From positions 1 to 64,000 of the forward strand of contig JAKLIX010000022.1 in NCBI GenBank assembly GCA_022709385.1: 64,000 bases of DNA. Reading direction: 5' to 3'. The position numbers and the translations under genes are program-made. The DNA is from Bacteroidota bacterium. GTDB taxonomy: Bacteria; Bacteroidota; Bacteroidia; Bacteroidales; CAIXZF01. The first letter of the stretch is position 1. Each line of letters begins with the position of its first letter. This document shows, one piece after another, positions 17,383 to 27,086 of this stretch. The notes beneath the pieces were generated by a model, which was given only the letters and a program-made list of their open reading frames with translations, was not told where the DNA came from and searched no databases.

Positions 17383-19764
17383 CTAATCCGCTGCAAACCT
17401 CACCGGCAGCGTCATCTTCACCCTTACCGCCTGCCCCTGCTTCATTGCAGGTTTCCATTTCGGCATTCTTTTCACGAGCCTGACTGCCTCCTCATCGCAT
17501 CCGGAACCCAGCCCCTGCTCCACTTTCACATCACTGAGGCTGCCATCGGCATTCACGTAAAAACTAATTGTAACTGTTCCTTCCAGGCCCTTCCACCTGG
17601 CAGCATCGGGGTATTTCAGGTTGATCCGGAAATATTCCTGCAGGGCAGCCTGTCCGCCCGGAAATTCCGGTAAATGCTCACCCGAGGAAAGAAAAGATTT
17701 CGTTTCGAGCTGAATATTTTCTTTCACCTCAGTCCTGTCTGCAGATTTCAGATCACAGTCAAGGGTGGTCAGCTGCGGTGCACAGTATTTCACATTGTTT
17801 ATTCCAGGCGCAGTATACGATACGGTACCCTTTCCGGAACCTTGGCCGCCTCCCACGGCGTAGTTGCTGACCCCTTCAGGAAGGGGCAAAGGCTGGGTAA
17901 CGGTGATCACTTTCCCCTCCTTGTTTCTCACATCGTGATCGATGGCCACAAAGGAAGTGAAGCGGGTCAGGAGGTTGTATTGCAATCCCAGCCCTGTGAT
18001 TTGATTTGCTACGGCCTGCTCATCCTGCTGACCTGAGGCGATACCGAAATCATCGAGGTGACGAATGCGTTCCCTGGCCCAGAGATACCTCAGGGCAAGG
18101 TTGTCACGGCCTCCGGCGTCGGCCAGAAGCAGGTTTGCGCGGTAGGGTCCTTCGCCGGTGGTTCCGCTCAGGGTAATCGACGCATGATCCGACATGTCGC
18201 GGTACTTGCCGAACACGAGCACAGGACGTTCCGAAAACACATCCGGGATGCTGAGGGGTTCCACATCATAGGCATCAAAACCTTTGCAGGTAAGTTTGAT
18301 ATTGGTCAGTACAGGATGCTGCACATATTCCATAAAAGCGGAAGCCATCTCATCGGCATCTTCCCGGCGGGTTACCACAAAAGCCTGTCCCATGCCTGCA
18401 TGGGCAATGCCTTCGATCAGGTAACGGTTCACAGCCGATCCTATGCCGAAGGCAAAGAAATTAGCCCTGTTGAGGTTGTTGCGGATCAGCTTGAAAGCCT
18501 CCTTCTCGACGCTGACATAGCCATCAGTGGCAATCACGAAAGTGCGCGAGAGGTTTTCACTGCTGTTCAGGGCCAGGGCTTTCTGCAGGGCCGGGAGTAA
18601 TTCGGTTCCTCCCCCGCCCTGCTGCTTCCCGACAAATGCCACTGCACCCGAGATGTTGGCTGAGGTAGCCTGCACCGAGGCCGGGGAAAACAATGCCGAT
18701 CCTCCGGCAAACAGCACCACATTGAACTGGTCTGAGGGTTTCAGGCTTTTCAGCAGCTTCTCCATCAGTTTCTTTGAAATATCGAGGGGAAAGCCGTGCA
18801 TGGAACCACTGATATCGACGATGAACACATATTCCCGCGGAGGAATCTGTGCGGTTTTCACGGCTGCGGGCGGGTATACTGCAGCAAGGAAGAATTTTTC
18901 GTCTTTATCCTCATACCTCAGGACTCCGCTCTGCAGGCCGGCACCGCTCAAGCGGTACTGCAGGATGAAATCCCTGTTCCCCTCCCTGCCGGAGGCATCC
19001 TTCAGTCTGAGCTCCGCCACCGTCCGGCTCTTATAATCCGCATCTATTTTGTGAGAGGTACACTTCAGTCCGCTCAAGGGTACGCCTGCATTGATCCTGC
19101 ATTGAATACCGAAACTGTAAAAAGGGGCGATCCCCTCAGTGGTATAGGGATTGGCAATCCACTGGTCATCGCGGCTGGCCAGCATGGCAGGCTGATTCGA
19201 ATACCTGGGCCCCACAACCGTCGGAAATACAAACTCGTACAAGCCCTTTTCGGGGATGATCATCTCGGTATAATCCAGCTCGACCCTGATCTCGTCACCG
19301 GGCATGATGTTGGCCACATTCATCTGGAAAACATTCGGCCGCTGCTGTTCCAGGAGCGATGCAGCCTTTCCGGCCGATTTCGCCTGCTCATAATCCTGCC
19401 TTGCCTTTTCTCTTTCCCGGATGTCGGCCTCTATGATCCTTTCCCCGATGACCATCCGCATCCCGTGTACCGCAGCCCTGGTGGAGGCCGGGAAAACATA
19501 TACCGCCTCAATGGCCTGCTTCCCTTCATTCTTGTAAACCTGCTTCACTTTCACGGCCGCGATCATTCCCAGGATCTGTACCTCTGCCTCTGTCGATTTC
19601 AAAGGCATCTGTTCTGTTCCTGAATAATCCGACTGAATAAAAAAATACGGCGACAAGGTTTTATCACCCTCACCCTCAACCGGCTTACCCTTCTCCTGCC
19701 CGAATGCGGACATCAGGCTAAACACCAGCAATACCAATACATTCACTTTCAATTTTGTCTTCAT
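17383..19764 (-). CDS. VIT and von Willebrand A domain protein with TonB C-terminal domain
   Basis: This 793-aa exported protein has a signal peptide (MKTKLKVNVLVLLVFSLMSAFGQ). A VIT (inter-alpha-trypsin-inhibitor type) domain covers about 45-180. A VWA domain follows with the MIDAS motif DISGSMHG at 317-324. A TonB C-terminal domain spans about 700-793 (LPEFPGGQAALQEYF, GSGCDEEAVRLVKRMPKW). VIT-VWA proteins are thought to mediate metal-dependent protein contacts; the substrate is unknown. It converges on the anti-sigma gene with 13 bp between stops, and the two TonB-C tails are clearly similar. The pair may sense or build the same envelope complex, which is inference. Confidence 0.85.
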   Translation of the reverse strand: MKTKLKVNVLVLLVFSLMSAFGQEKGKPVEGEGDKTLSPYFFIQSDYSGTEQMPLKSTEAEVQILGMIAAVKVKQVYKNEGKQAIEAVYVFPASTRAAVHGMRMVIGERIIEADIREREKARQDYEQAKSAGKAASLLEQQRPNVFQMNVANIMPGDEIRVELDYTEMIIPEKGLYEFVFPTVVGPRYSNQPAMLASRDDQWIANPYTTEGIAPFYSFGIQCRINAGVPLSGLKCTSHKIDADYKSRTVAELRLKDASGREGNRDFILQYRLSGAGLQSGVLRYEDKDEKFFLAAVYPPAAVKTAQIPPREYVFIVDISGSMHGFPLDISKKLMEKLLKSLKPSDQFNVVLFAGGSALFSPASVQATSANISGAVAFVGKQQGGGGTELLPALQKALALNSSENLSRTFVIATDGYVSVEKEAFKLIRNNLNRANFFAFGIGSAVNRYLIEGIAHAGMGQAFVVTRREDADEMASAFMEYVQHPVLTNIKLTCKGFDAYDVEPLSIPDVFSERPVLVFGKYRDMSDHASITLSGTTGEGPYRANLLLADAGGRDNLALRYLWARERIRHLDDFGIASGQQDEQAVANQITGLGLQYNLLTRFTSFVAIDHDVRNKEGKVITVTQPLPLPEGVSNYAVGGGQGSGKGTVSYTAPGINNVKYCAPQLTTLDCDLKSADRTEVKENIQLETKSFLSSGEHLPEFPGGQAALQEYFRINLKYPDAARWKGLEGTVTISFYVNADGSLSDVKVEQGLGSGCDEEAVRLVKRMPKWKPAMKQGQAVRVKMTLPVRFAAD

Positions 19765-19891
19765 GGCGATTGATTTTTTATGTGATTAAATGATTCTCGC
19801 CCCTGCGGGCTCAGCATGAAGATGCAGAAGCCCGCTTTTTTCCATAAACCATGGCAGCTGTGCATTTGAGAACCTGACAAAAATGAGTATA

Positions 19892-19920
19892 TTGATTTCA
19901 GATTAATATTTTTACCTTTG
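19892..19920 (+). promoter_or_regulatory. Promoter of the mevalonate operon
   Basis: TTG (19892-19894) is followed after 18 bp by TACCTTTG (19913-19920), a good match to Bacteroidetes TTTG-N19-TAnnTTTG. The distance to the first ATG (20024) leaves a leader of about 95 bases. Confidence 0.6.
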
Positions 19921-20023
19921 GCCTGATTCATTCTCCTGCATTGTCAGTATGTTTTGTTTATCTTTTTATAGCTTTTTTTAAACATTATTCTTTGACAAGC
20001 GTTACATTATTAATTCAAAACAA

Positions 20024-21022
20024 ATGGAAACCCGCAAGCATGACCACATAGCTTTGGCATTTTCTTCCCGTGTTGAAGGATTGCAGGCCGACAGCCGCTT
20101 TTATTACGAACCCATGGGGGGTGTAATTCCTGATCCGGCCTGGGAGCCTTTCAGTTTTCTTGGTAAGACCATGCGCCTTCCGATGTGGGTATCGAGCATG
20201 ACGGGAGGCACGGCGCTTGCCAGGACCATCAACACCAATCTGGCGATGGCGTGCCGGGAGTTCGGGATGGGGATGGGTCTGGGGAGTTGCAGGATATTAC
20301 TGGAAAACCGGTCGTATCTGCAGGATTTCGACATGAGGGAGATCATCGGAGATGCACTTCCCTTATATGCCAATATCGGCATTGCGCAGCTGGAGCAGAT
20401 GGCAGCACAGGGGTCCTTTCAGGCCCTGACCGACCTGGTGGGAATGCTGAGGGCTGACGGCCTCATCGTCCATGTGAATCCCATGCAGGAATTTCTTCAG
20501 GATGAAGGGGATCTTCTCCGTGTTCCTCCTCTGGAGACCATTGAAATGTTTCTTGATGAGACAGACATAAAGGTGATCATCAAGGAAGTCGGACAAGGCA
20601 TGGGACCAGACAGCATATTAAAAGTCATGCATTTACCCATAGAAGCATTTGAGTTCGGGGCATTTGGCGGGACCAACTTCAGCAAACTGGAGTTGCTCAG
20701 GGGTGATCCTTCGAAGTCGGATTTGTACGAAGCCATGGCCAATACGGGGCACACCGCCGCATGGATGCTGAAAGAAGTGAACCGGCTTCATTCCGAAGGG
20801 CATTATCTCCGTTGCCGGCAACTGATCATTTCAGGGGGTATCCGGTCATTCCTGGATGGTTATTACCTGATCTCCAACAGCAGGTTGCCGGCTGTATTCG
20901 GGCAGGCATCGAATTTCCTGAAATACGCCCGCAACGAATACAATGAGCTCAGGCAGTTTATTGAAGACCAGATCAGGGGATTGTCATTTGCCAGGGCGTA
21001 CCTGGTACCAAAAGCATTGTAA
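20024..21022 (+). CDS. fni: Type 2 isopentenyl-diphosphate delta-isomerase
   Basis: This is an FMN- and NADPH-dependent isomerase that converts isopentenyl diphosphate to dimethylallyl diphosphate, the last step needed after the mevalonate route. At 332 aa it is near family length. RKHDHI at residues 4-9 is the substrate-binding start, SMTGG (58-62) contacts FMN, and GFGGT-type glycine motifs (FGAFGGTNF) follow. It is the first gene of a five-gene operon and overlaps the reductase start by TAATG. Confidence 0.92.
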   Translation: METRKHDHIALAFSSRVEGLQADSRFYYEPMGGVIPDPAWEPFSFLGKTMRLPMWVSSMTGGTALARTINTNLAMACREFGMGMGLGSCRILLENRSYLQDFDMREIIGDALPLYANIGIAQLEQMAAQGSFQALTDLVGMLRADGLIVHVNPMQEFLQDEGDLLRVPPLETIEMFLDETDIKVIIKEVGQGMGPDSILKVMHLPIEAFEFGAFGGTNFSKLELLRGDPSKSDLYEAMANTGHTAAWMLKEVNRLHSEGHYLRCRQLIISGGIRSFLDGYYLISNSRLPAVFGQASNFLKYARNEYNELRQFIEDQIRGLSFARAYLVPKAL

Positions 21023-22326
21023 TGAAAGGGAACATTATCAAGGGATTTTCCAAGCTTCATGAACAGGAAAAGCGCAGGATGGTTTCCGGGCTTTGCCTGC
21101 ATCCTGAAGAGGCTGTCAGAACGATGGAACAGATGATTTTCACTGATGAAAAGTTGCGTGAGAAGTTTATGGATCTCAGCGAGAACACCATCAGCAGTCA
21201 TCATCTTCCCTATGGCATTGCCCCGAATTTTGTGATCAACGGCAACATCTTTCATGTACCGATGGTCATCGAGGAGAGCTCGGTCATTGCCGCAGCGGCG
21301 AGTGCTGCCCGTTTCTGGTCAGAACGTGGCGGATTCCGCATCACCGATCTGAGTGCCACCAAAGTCGGCCATGTTTATTTCCGCTGGTTCGACCAACCTG
21401 CGCTCTTAAAGGAAAAGTGGACCTTGATCAGGCCACAGTTGTTGCACAGGCTGAAAGATTTCACAGCCAATATGGAGCGGCGCGGCGGTGGTGTCAGCAA
21501 GCTGGAGCTGATCGATGACTCCGTCAGAATCGATAAATTATTCAGGCTGAAAGTTTCATTCGAGACCGTAGACTCCATGGGAGCCAACTTCATCAACACC
21601 TGTCTGGAGGAGCTGGCCAGGGGGCTGAATGAGATGCTGAATACCGACGAGGACACTAACAGGCAGCTTTGTCAGGTAGTCATGGCCATATTGAGCAACT
21701 ACACCGATGAATGCACCGTCACTGTAGAGATCGGCTGTGAGAAGAAAGCCCTCAAGGGGATCACGGGCGGGCTGAATGTTCAAGCCTTCACCGATAAAGT
21801 AGCCCTTGCTTATGAAATCGCTTCAAAGGACATATACCGGGCCACCACCCATAACAAAGGGATCATGAACGGCATTGATGCCGTATTGATCGCGACCGGA
21901 AACGATTTCAGGGCTGCAGAGGCTGCTGCCCATGCCTATGCGAGCCGGACCGGCAGGTATCAGGCCCTCAGCTGGTGCAGCACCGATAACAACGCATTGT
22001 ATATCAGGCTTCGTCTTCCACTTTCGGTGGGGACCGTCGGCGGCATTACCAACCTGCATCCGCTCGCCCGCTTGTCGCTGGAGATTCTCGGCAATCCGAA
22101 TGCCAGTGAGTTGATGGGAATTGTCGCTTCGGTGGGACTGGCCAGCAATTTTGCGGCTATTCAGAGCCTTGTAACCACGGGCATACAAAAAGGGCATATG
22201 AAGCTGCATCTGACCAATATTCTGAACATCCTGAATGCAACCCCACAGCAAAGGACCGAAGCCCTGGTTCACTTCGAGGGAAGAACGGTTAGTTTTGCCG
22301 CCGTGAAAGCGTTTCTGAATGACTGA
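21022..22326 (+). CDS. mvaA: Hydroxymethylglutaryl-CoA reductase (class II type)
   Basis: This enzyme reduces HMG-CoA to mevalonate with NAD(P)H. At 434 aa with no membrane anchor it fits class II bacterial enzymes. Expected catalytic residues are visible: Glu84/85 in VIEESSVIAAA, Lys279 in THNKGIMNGID, Asp295 in GNDFRAAEA, and the flexible-tail histidine in GHMKLHL (His392/396). Although class II enzymes can be degradative, the operon is clearly biosynthetic. HMG-CoA synthase is not in the window. It overlaps the next gene by 8 bp. Confidence 0.93.
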   Translation: MKGNIIKGFSKLHEQEKRRMVSGLCLHPEEAVRTMEQMIFTDEKLREKFMDLSENTISSHHLPYGIAPNFVINGNIFHVPMVIEESSVIAAAASAARFWSERGGFRITDLSATKVGHVYFRWFDQPALLKEKWTLIRPQLLHRLKDFTANMERRGGGVSKLELIDDSVRIDKLFRLKVSFETVDSMGANFINTCLEELARGLNEMLNTDEDTNRQLCQVVMAILSNYTDECTVTVEIGCEKKALKGITGGLNVQAFTDKVALAYEIASKDIYRATTHNKGIMNGIDAVLIATGNDFRAAEAAAHAYASRTGRYQALSWCSTDNNALYIRLRLPLSVGTVGGITNLHPLARLSLEILGNPNASELMGIVASVGLASNFAAIQSLVTTGIQKGHMKLHLTNILNILNATPQQRTEALVHFEGRTVSFAAVKAFLND

Positions 22327-23236
22327 ACCGGTAAAATACAAGGCAAACGGCAAACTGCTGATCAGCGGAGAATACCTGGTGCTTCACGGGGCGCTATCCT
22401 TTGCGTTACCGCTCAGGTTCGGGCAACAGATGCAACTTAGCCCGTCGGCCGGCCCGGTGATCCGCTGGACCAGCTCAGATCCCCACGGAACCTGGTATCG
22501 CGCAGAATTCAATCTTCCGGGTCCGGTAAAAGCGAATCCCGGCAGGGAAGACATGTTCATCCTTCGCCTGCTGGAAGCTGCCGGCCGGTTGAACCCGGCT
22601 TTTGCGGCGGGGCTTCAGGGTACTGGAGTGTCGGTTGATGCCAACTATCCGGTTCAATGGGGACTTGGCAGCAGTTCCACGCTGATCTACCTGGTGGCCT
22701 GCTGGGCCGACGTCAATCCGTTTCGCCTGTTCACCATGGTTTCCAAGGGCTCCGGTTACGATCTGGCCTGTGCCGGAAGGTCAAATCCGCTGCTGTTTTC
22801 TCATAAGGGGGATGAGATCATGATCCGTGACATTACCCCCGGGAAGGGCATCCGGGAGCATGCCCTCTTTGCCTGGCTGGGGAACAAACAATCCACCGAC
22901 ACAGAAATTGACCTTTTTCTGGAGACGGCGAATCCTGCACCGACCGACCTGGCGCTGATGGATCTGCTCACCTTGAAAATTGCCACCGCCGATACGGCAG
23001 ACGAACTGCAGGAACAAGTATTGCGGCATGAATCACTGCTGGCGCGGATTCTGCAGCGCGAACCCCTCTCTGCAAGGCTGGAAGATTTTCCGGGAGCCGT
23101 GAAATCGCTGGGTGCCTGGGGAGGAGATTTTGCCATGTTTGTGACCAGACAGCCAAAAGAAACAATACTGCCCTGGTTCAGGGAAAAAGAGATATATCCG
23201 GTATTTACATTCGACGAAATCATTGCAAGCAAATGA
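22319..23236 (+). CDS. GYDIA-type GHMP kinase, probable phosphomevalonate kinase
   Basis: The 305-aa product is a GHMP-superfamily kinase with the substrate loop KANGKLLISGEYLVL at the start. The phosphate-binding GLGSSS is at 115-120, and GYDLACAG at 146-153 matches the GYDIA family of Bacteroidetes. The operon contains mevalonate kinase and the decarboxylase but no standard phosphomevalonate kinase. The step from phosphomevalonate to diphosphomevalonate is therefore the best guess for this enzyme (inference from context). It overlaps both neighbours by a few bases. Confidence 0.75.
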   Translation: MTEPVKYKANGKLLISGEYLVLHGALSFALPLRFGQQMQLSPSAGPVIRWTSSDPHGTWYRAEFNLPGPVKANPGREDMFILRLLEAAGRLNPAFAAGLQGTGVSVDANYPVQWGLGSSSTLIYLVACWADVNPFRLFTMVSKGSGYDLACAGRSNPLLFSHKGDEIMIRDITPGKGIREHALFAWLGNKQSTDTEIDLFLETANPAPTDLALMDLLTLKIATADTADELQEQVLRHESLLARILQREPLSARLEDFPGAVKSLGAWGGDFAMFVTRQPKETILPWFREKEIYPVFTFDEIIASK

Positions 23237-24318
23237 CGAATTCTCCGCTCCGTATTTACCAAAGCACTTCAGGCAGGCTGCAAGCTGCAGGAACCCTGGT
23301 TTCAGGCTGGGAGTCACCATCCAATATTGCGCTGATCAAATACTGGGGGAAGAAGCCGGGACAGATTCCTGCCAATGCATCCCTGAGCCTCAGCCTGTCC
23401 ACTGCCAAAACCATCACCCGTGTTACAGCCGCTGCAGGAGCGGATCATCCCGGGATCCTTTCCGTGAACGGGGAAGCGGAACATCCATTCCGGCATAAAC
23501 TGGATCTCCTGCTGGAAAAGCTGGGTGAGGAAATCCCCATGGTGAAGACCCTGAGCCTGATTATTGAAACAGATAACAGCTTTCCCCATTCGACAGGGAT
23601 TGCCTCCTCAGCCTCGGGCATCAGCGCTTTTATCCTTTGTCTGCTGGAAATTACGGGAAAATTCCTTGGTATCAGTCCCGCAGAAGATGATTTCTTCAGG
23701 GCTGCCTCCTATGCCTCCCGCATCGGATCGGGCAGTGCCTGCAGGTCGGTTTACGGAGGTTTCACCGTCTGGGGAGCCCACCCTGCTATCAAAGGATCAT
23801 CGGATCTGTATGCCATACCTGCCGGCGATGTGACACATACACGTCCGGAGGACTGGTGCGACACCATCCTGGTAGTTTCCTCCAAACCCAAGTCGCTGGC
23901 CAGCAGCCTGGGGCATCACCTGATGGCGGGACATCCCTTCGAGCAGGGCCGCTACCATCAGGCGGCCGGTAACCTGGAAGCCCTGGTTGAAGCCATGCAA
24001 CAGAATCAATTTGAACGCATAGCCGCGATTACCGAGTGCGAGGCGCTCAGCCTTCACGGCCTGCTGATGACATCCCATGAACAGGGTCTGCTGTTGCTGC
24101 CGGGAAGCATCGAAATCATCCACCGCATCCGCCAGGCAAGAAAAGAAGGTTTGCCCGTGTTTTTCACCATAGATGCGGGGCCTAACATCCACCTGCTTTA
24201 CCCGTCAACTGCCAAAGATTCTGTGCACGGCTTCATTCGCGAACGCCTTCTTGAATTCTGTGAAAACCAATATTATATTGATGACCAGGGAGGTTCCGGT
24301 CCGCGAAGCCTCCGCTAA
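23233..24318 (+). CDS. mvaD: Diphosphomevalonate decarboxylase
   Basis: This is an ATP-dependent decarboxylation of mevalonate diphosphate to isopentenyl diphosphate. At 361 aa it has the family signature SNIALIKYWGKK (residues 30-41). The GHMP motif STGIASSASGISAF lies near 117-130, and RIGSGSACRSVYGGF carries the SGSACRS catalytic-site signature. The start overlaps the upstream stop by 4 bp (ATGA). Confidence 0.93.
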   Translation: MTNSPLRIYQSTSGRLQAAGTLVSGWESPSNIALIKYWGKKPGQIPANASLSLSLSTAKTITRVTAAAGADHPGILSVNGEAEHPFRHKLDLLLEKLGEEIPMVKTLSLIIETDNSFPHSTGIASSASGISAFILCLLEITGKFLGISPAEDDFFRAASYASRIGSGSACRSVYGGFTVWGAHPAIKGSSDLYAIPAGDVTHTRPEDWCDTILVVSSKPKSLASSLGHHLMAGHPFEQGRYHQAAGNLEALVEAMQQNQFERIAAITECEALSLHGLLMTSHEQGLLLLPGSIEIIHRIRQARKEGLPVFFTIDAGPNIHLLYPSTAKDSVHGFIRERLLEFCENQYYIDDQGGSGPRSLR

Positions 24319-24331
24319 AACCAAAGTAAGT

Positions 24332-25285
24332 ATGCAAACACAGGAGCATTTCTATTCAAAACTTTTGCTCTTCGGAGAATACTCCATATTGTTCGGGTCT
24401 TCGGCACTGAGTATCCCTTACAGCCAGTTTCAGGCCGAGCTTAGTTTTATCCGCGACGACAAATACACTGCCCTCGACAAGGCCGAGCAAAGCAATTCCA
24501 TGATGAAGGATTTTCTTGCCTGGCTCGGGAATGACTGGCCTGAAGCCGGAGACCACCTTGATCTGGCCAGGTTCCGTTACGACCTCTCCGAGGGTTTGTA
24601 CCTTGAATCCACCATCCCTCAGGGTTACGGACTGGGTTCTTCCGGAGCGCTTTGTGCCGCCGTTTATCACCGGTACACCCTTCACAAGCAAGGGATCTCC
24701 ATTCCGTCACCTGCCATGATCAGCGCATTAAGGATCATTTTTGCGAAAATGGAATCCTTTTTCCATGGTCAGAGTTCAGGCATTGACCCCCTGGCCATTT
24801 ACCTGAAATCACCCCTGCATGTCAAACCCGACGGAAATCCTGAAATCGTGGGTATTCCCAGAAACTGGAACGACAAACCCAGTGGCATTTTCCTGATTGA
24901 TACGGGATATTCGGGAAAAACCAGCAGTTTTGTACCGGATTACCTGAAACTTTTTGTCCCGGATGGTAAGCGATCGGTAACCGGAGAGCAACTGCTCAAT
25001 CTGAACAATCATGCCATTGAAAGCCTGCTCAGGGCCGAAATGCCGGCATTCTGGGAAACCCTTTCCGAACTGTCGGCCTTTCAGTTCAGACACATGCAAA
25101 GCGTGATTCCCCGCAGCATGGACGATTGCTGGCAGCAGGGGCTTGATTCCGGTGATTACTGTCTGAAGATCTGCGGTTCGGGCGGCGGCGGGTTCCTGAC
25201 AGGTTTCGCCCCCGACTACAACAAAGCGCGCATCCGCCTGAAATCCTCCGGCATCCGCACCATCCCTGTTTTTTTAGCAGGCTGA
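24332..25285 (+). CDS. mvk: Mevalonate kinase
   Basis: This GHMP kinase phosphorylates mevalonate. The ATG at 24332 gives a 317-aa protein. A longer in-frame extension to 24173 was rejected because it only overlaps mvaD in another frame, and the N-terminal motif FYSKLLLFGEYSILFG (with Glu16) sits normally near this start. The ATP-binding GYGLGSSGAL is at 98-107, the catalytic Asp152 in GQSSGIDPLA, and motif 3 is CGSGGGGFLTGF. It ends the five-gene mevalonate operon. Confidence 0.9.
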   Translation: MQTQEHFYSKLLLFGEYSILFGSSALSIPYSQFQAELSFIRDDKYTALDKAEQSNSMMKDFLAWLGNDWPEAGDHLDLARFRYDLSEGLYLESTIPQGYGLGSSGALCAAVYHRYTLHKQGISIPSPAMISALRIIFAKMESFFHGQSSGIDPLAIYLKSPLHVKPDGNPEIVGIPRNWNDKPSGIFLIDTGYSGKTSSFVPDYLKLFVPDGKRSVTGEQLLNLNNHAIESLLRAEMPAFWETLSELSAFQFRHMQSVIPRSMDDCWQQGLDSGDYCLKICGSGGGGFLTGFAPDYNKARIRLKSSGIRTIPVFLAG

Positions 25286-25305
25286 CACCATAAAATGTTT
25301 CTGCC

Positions 25306-26385
25306 ATGAATCAACGGATCATTCCCTTCCTCCTACAGTTTCTGCTGCTGCTGGTAAGCTTCCGGTCAGGGGCCCAGGCGCCTCCGGGCTATTACGATCC
25401 CGCTGCAGGTCTCACCGGGCAGGCATTGCTCAGTGCCCTGCATGAGATCATCGATGATCATACACAGGTGGCTTACAGTACGCTGTACACGCATTTCGCC
25501 CTTACCGACAAGAAGGCAGATAACAGCGTATGGGATATGTATTCCGACCTTCCTTCCGGTTTGCCACCATACATATATTATTATAATTCGGGAGATGAGT
25601 GTGGCAATTATACGGCCGAAGGAGATTGCTACAACAGGGAGCACAGCTGGCCCAAGAGCTGGTTCGGAGGAGATATTTACCCCATGTACTCCGATCTTTT
25701 CCACCTGTATCCGACCGACGGATATGTCAACAACAAACGGAGCAATCTGCCTTACGGTACAGTTGCAAATCCCGACTGGACATCGCTGAACGGCAGCAAG
25801 GTAGGCCCGTGTAATGCGCCAGGGTACGGAGGCGATGTGTTTGAACCCATCCATGCCTATAAGGGAGACTTTGCCAGGACATATTTTTACATGTCGGTCC
25901 GTTATTCAGGAGAAGACCTTGCGTGGTCGGGAAGTGATATGACCCAGGGTGCCCAGCTTAAAGCCTGGGCGCTGAACCTGCTGATGCAGTGGCACGCCCA
26001 GGATCCCGTGTCGCAGAAGGAAACCGACAGGAATAATGCCGTTTACCTGATCCAGCAAAACAGAAATCCCTTTATCGACAATCCGGCCTTTGCAGATTTG
26101 ATCTGGGGGCCTGCCGGCGTTTCAGAAAACAGCGGTTCTGCCGGTCTGCTGGTATTCCCAAACCCGGCCGTTTCCATGTGCCACATCGGGGTGCAAAAGC
26201 GCAATCATCAGGAAATCTGTGGATTAGACATTACAGATGCCTGTGGAAGAAACATGATTACCTACCACCAGCCCGGGAAGATTCCGCAGGAGATCTCCGT
26301 GGAAGGACTGGAAAAAGGACTTTACCTGCTCAGGCTGACCTTCAGTGACGGTCAATACCTGTTCGGAAAGATGGTGAAAGAATAG
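25306..26385 (+). CDS. Secreted endonuclease I family nuclease with T9SS sorting domain
   Basis: This 359-aa protein has a signal peptide (to about residue 24, RSGAQA). An endonuclease I/EndA domain (about 25-265) carries the catalytic-site motif NREHSWPKSWF and DLFHLYPTDGYVNNKRSN. The last ~75 residues form a type A T9SS sorting domain (LLVFPNP, then ISVEGLEKGLYLLRL). It is probably secreted and cell-surface attached, degrading extracellular DNA. It starts 20 bp after mvk but is functionally unrelated. Confidence 0.9.
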   Translation: MNQRIIPFLLQFLLLLVSFRSGAQAPPGYYDPAAGLTGQALLSALHEIIDDHTQVAYSTLYTHFALTDKKADNSVWDMYSDLPSGLPPYIYYYNSGDECGNYTAEGDCYNREHSWPKSWFGGDIYPMYSDLFHLYPTDGYVNNKRSNLPYGTVANPDWTSLNGSKVGPCNAPGYGGDVFEPIHAYKGDFARTYFYMSVRYSGEDLAWSGSDMTQGAQLKAWALNLLMQWHAQDPVSQKETDRNNAVYLIQQNRNPFIDNPAFADLIWGPAGVSENSGSAGLLVFPNPAVSMCHIGVQKRNHQEICGLDITDACGRNMITYHQPGKIPQEISVEGLEKGLYLLRLTFSDGQYLFGKMVKE

Positions 26386-26388
26386 CTT

Positions 26389-27054
26389 TCAGAAGCGGAA
26401 CGCCAGTCCGGCCGTAATCCCAAACACCGACACCGTGACTTCAGACTCTTTGTATGAATCTGAAAAAGATGGCTTTGTAGAGAAGTAGTCCAGGTTCAGA
26501 CCGAGGTCGAGGCTGGAGGTGGCGTGATATCGGAGGGATGCACCCACATCGAAGCCGAAGCCCGTGGCCTGGTCGCTTTTCACAAGTACCGTGCTGTTGT
26601 TTTTCCCTTCATTGATCTCCGGAGCGGCAACATAGGTCAAACCTGCCACAGGTCTGAAATCGACGGAAATCTGGTCTCCGGCATCGAAACTCAGCAATGG
26701 TCCGACCATCAGGGCACCATACACCCAGTAGGCGTCATCGTCGTCGGAGCCGAGGAGTTCTGCGTCAAATTTATTGGCGCCCACCGTTACCAAGGCTGCC
26801 ACGCCGATATTAGGCATCAGTTTGTACCCGAAATTGGCAATATTGATATGCAGCCCGGTTTTGGCTCCTCCGGTCTTTGCGCTGAAGATGTCATCTCCGC
26901 CATAGTCGCCCAGCGGAAGGGAAGGTCCCAGGCTGAAAGCATAATATCCCTGTGTATCCGACTTTTTCCCTTTTTTCCCTTTATATCCGCCTTGGGCGGA
27001 AAGGCTGAAACCGACCATCGACAAGGCCAGCAACAATAAAAATGCTTTTTTCAT
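26389..27054 (-). CDS. Porin-family outer membrane beta-barrel protein
   Basis: This 221-aa protein has a signal peptide (MKKAFLLLLALSMVGFSLSAQ) and alternating beta strands ending in aromatic FGITAGLAFRF, as outer-membrane barrels do. It fits the small OmpW/porin-like group common in Bacteroidetes, with a Gly/Lys-rich stretch after cleavage. The ligand is unknown. It is convergent with the nuclease gene, with three bases between stops. Confidence 0.75.
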   Translation of the reverse strand: MKKAFLLLLALSMVGFSLSAQGGYKGKKGKKSDTQGYYAFSLGPSLPLGDYGGDDIFSAKTGGAKTGLHINIANFGYKLMPNIGVAALVTVGANKFDAELLGSDDDDAYWVYGALMVGPLLSFDAGDQISVDFRPVAGLTYVAAPEINEGKNNSTVLVKSDQATGFGFDVGASLRYHATSSLDLGLNLDYFSTKPSFSDSYKESEVTVSVFGITAGLAFRF

Positions 27055-27086
27055 AAAGTGTTTGAATTTGGTTAAAAATTAAGCGA

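Noticed and set aside
24173-24331. Longer N-terminus for mevalonate kinase
   Set aside because: It overlaps mvaD in another frame, and the conserved start motif lies just after ATG 24332.
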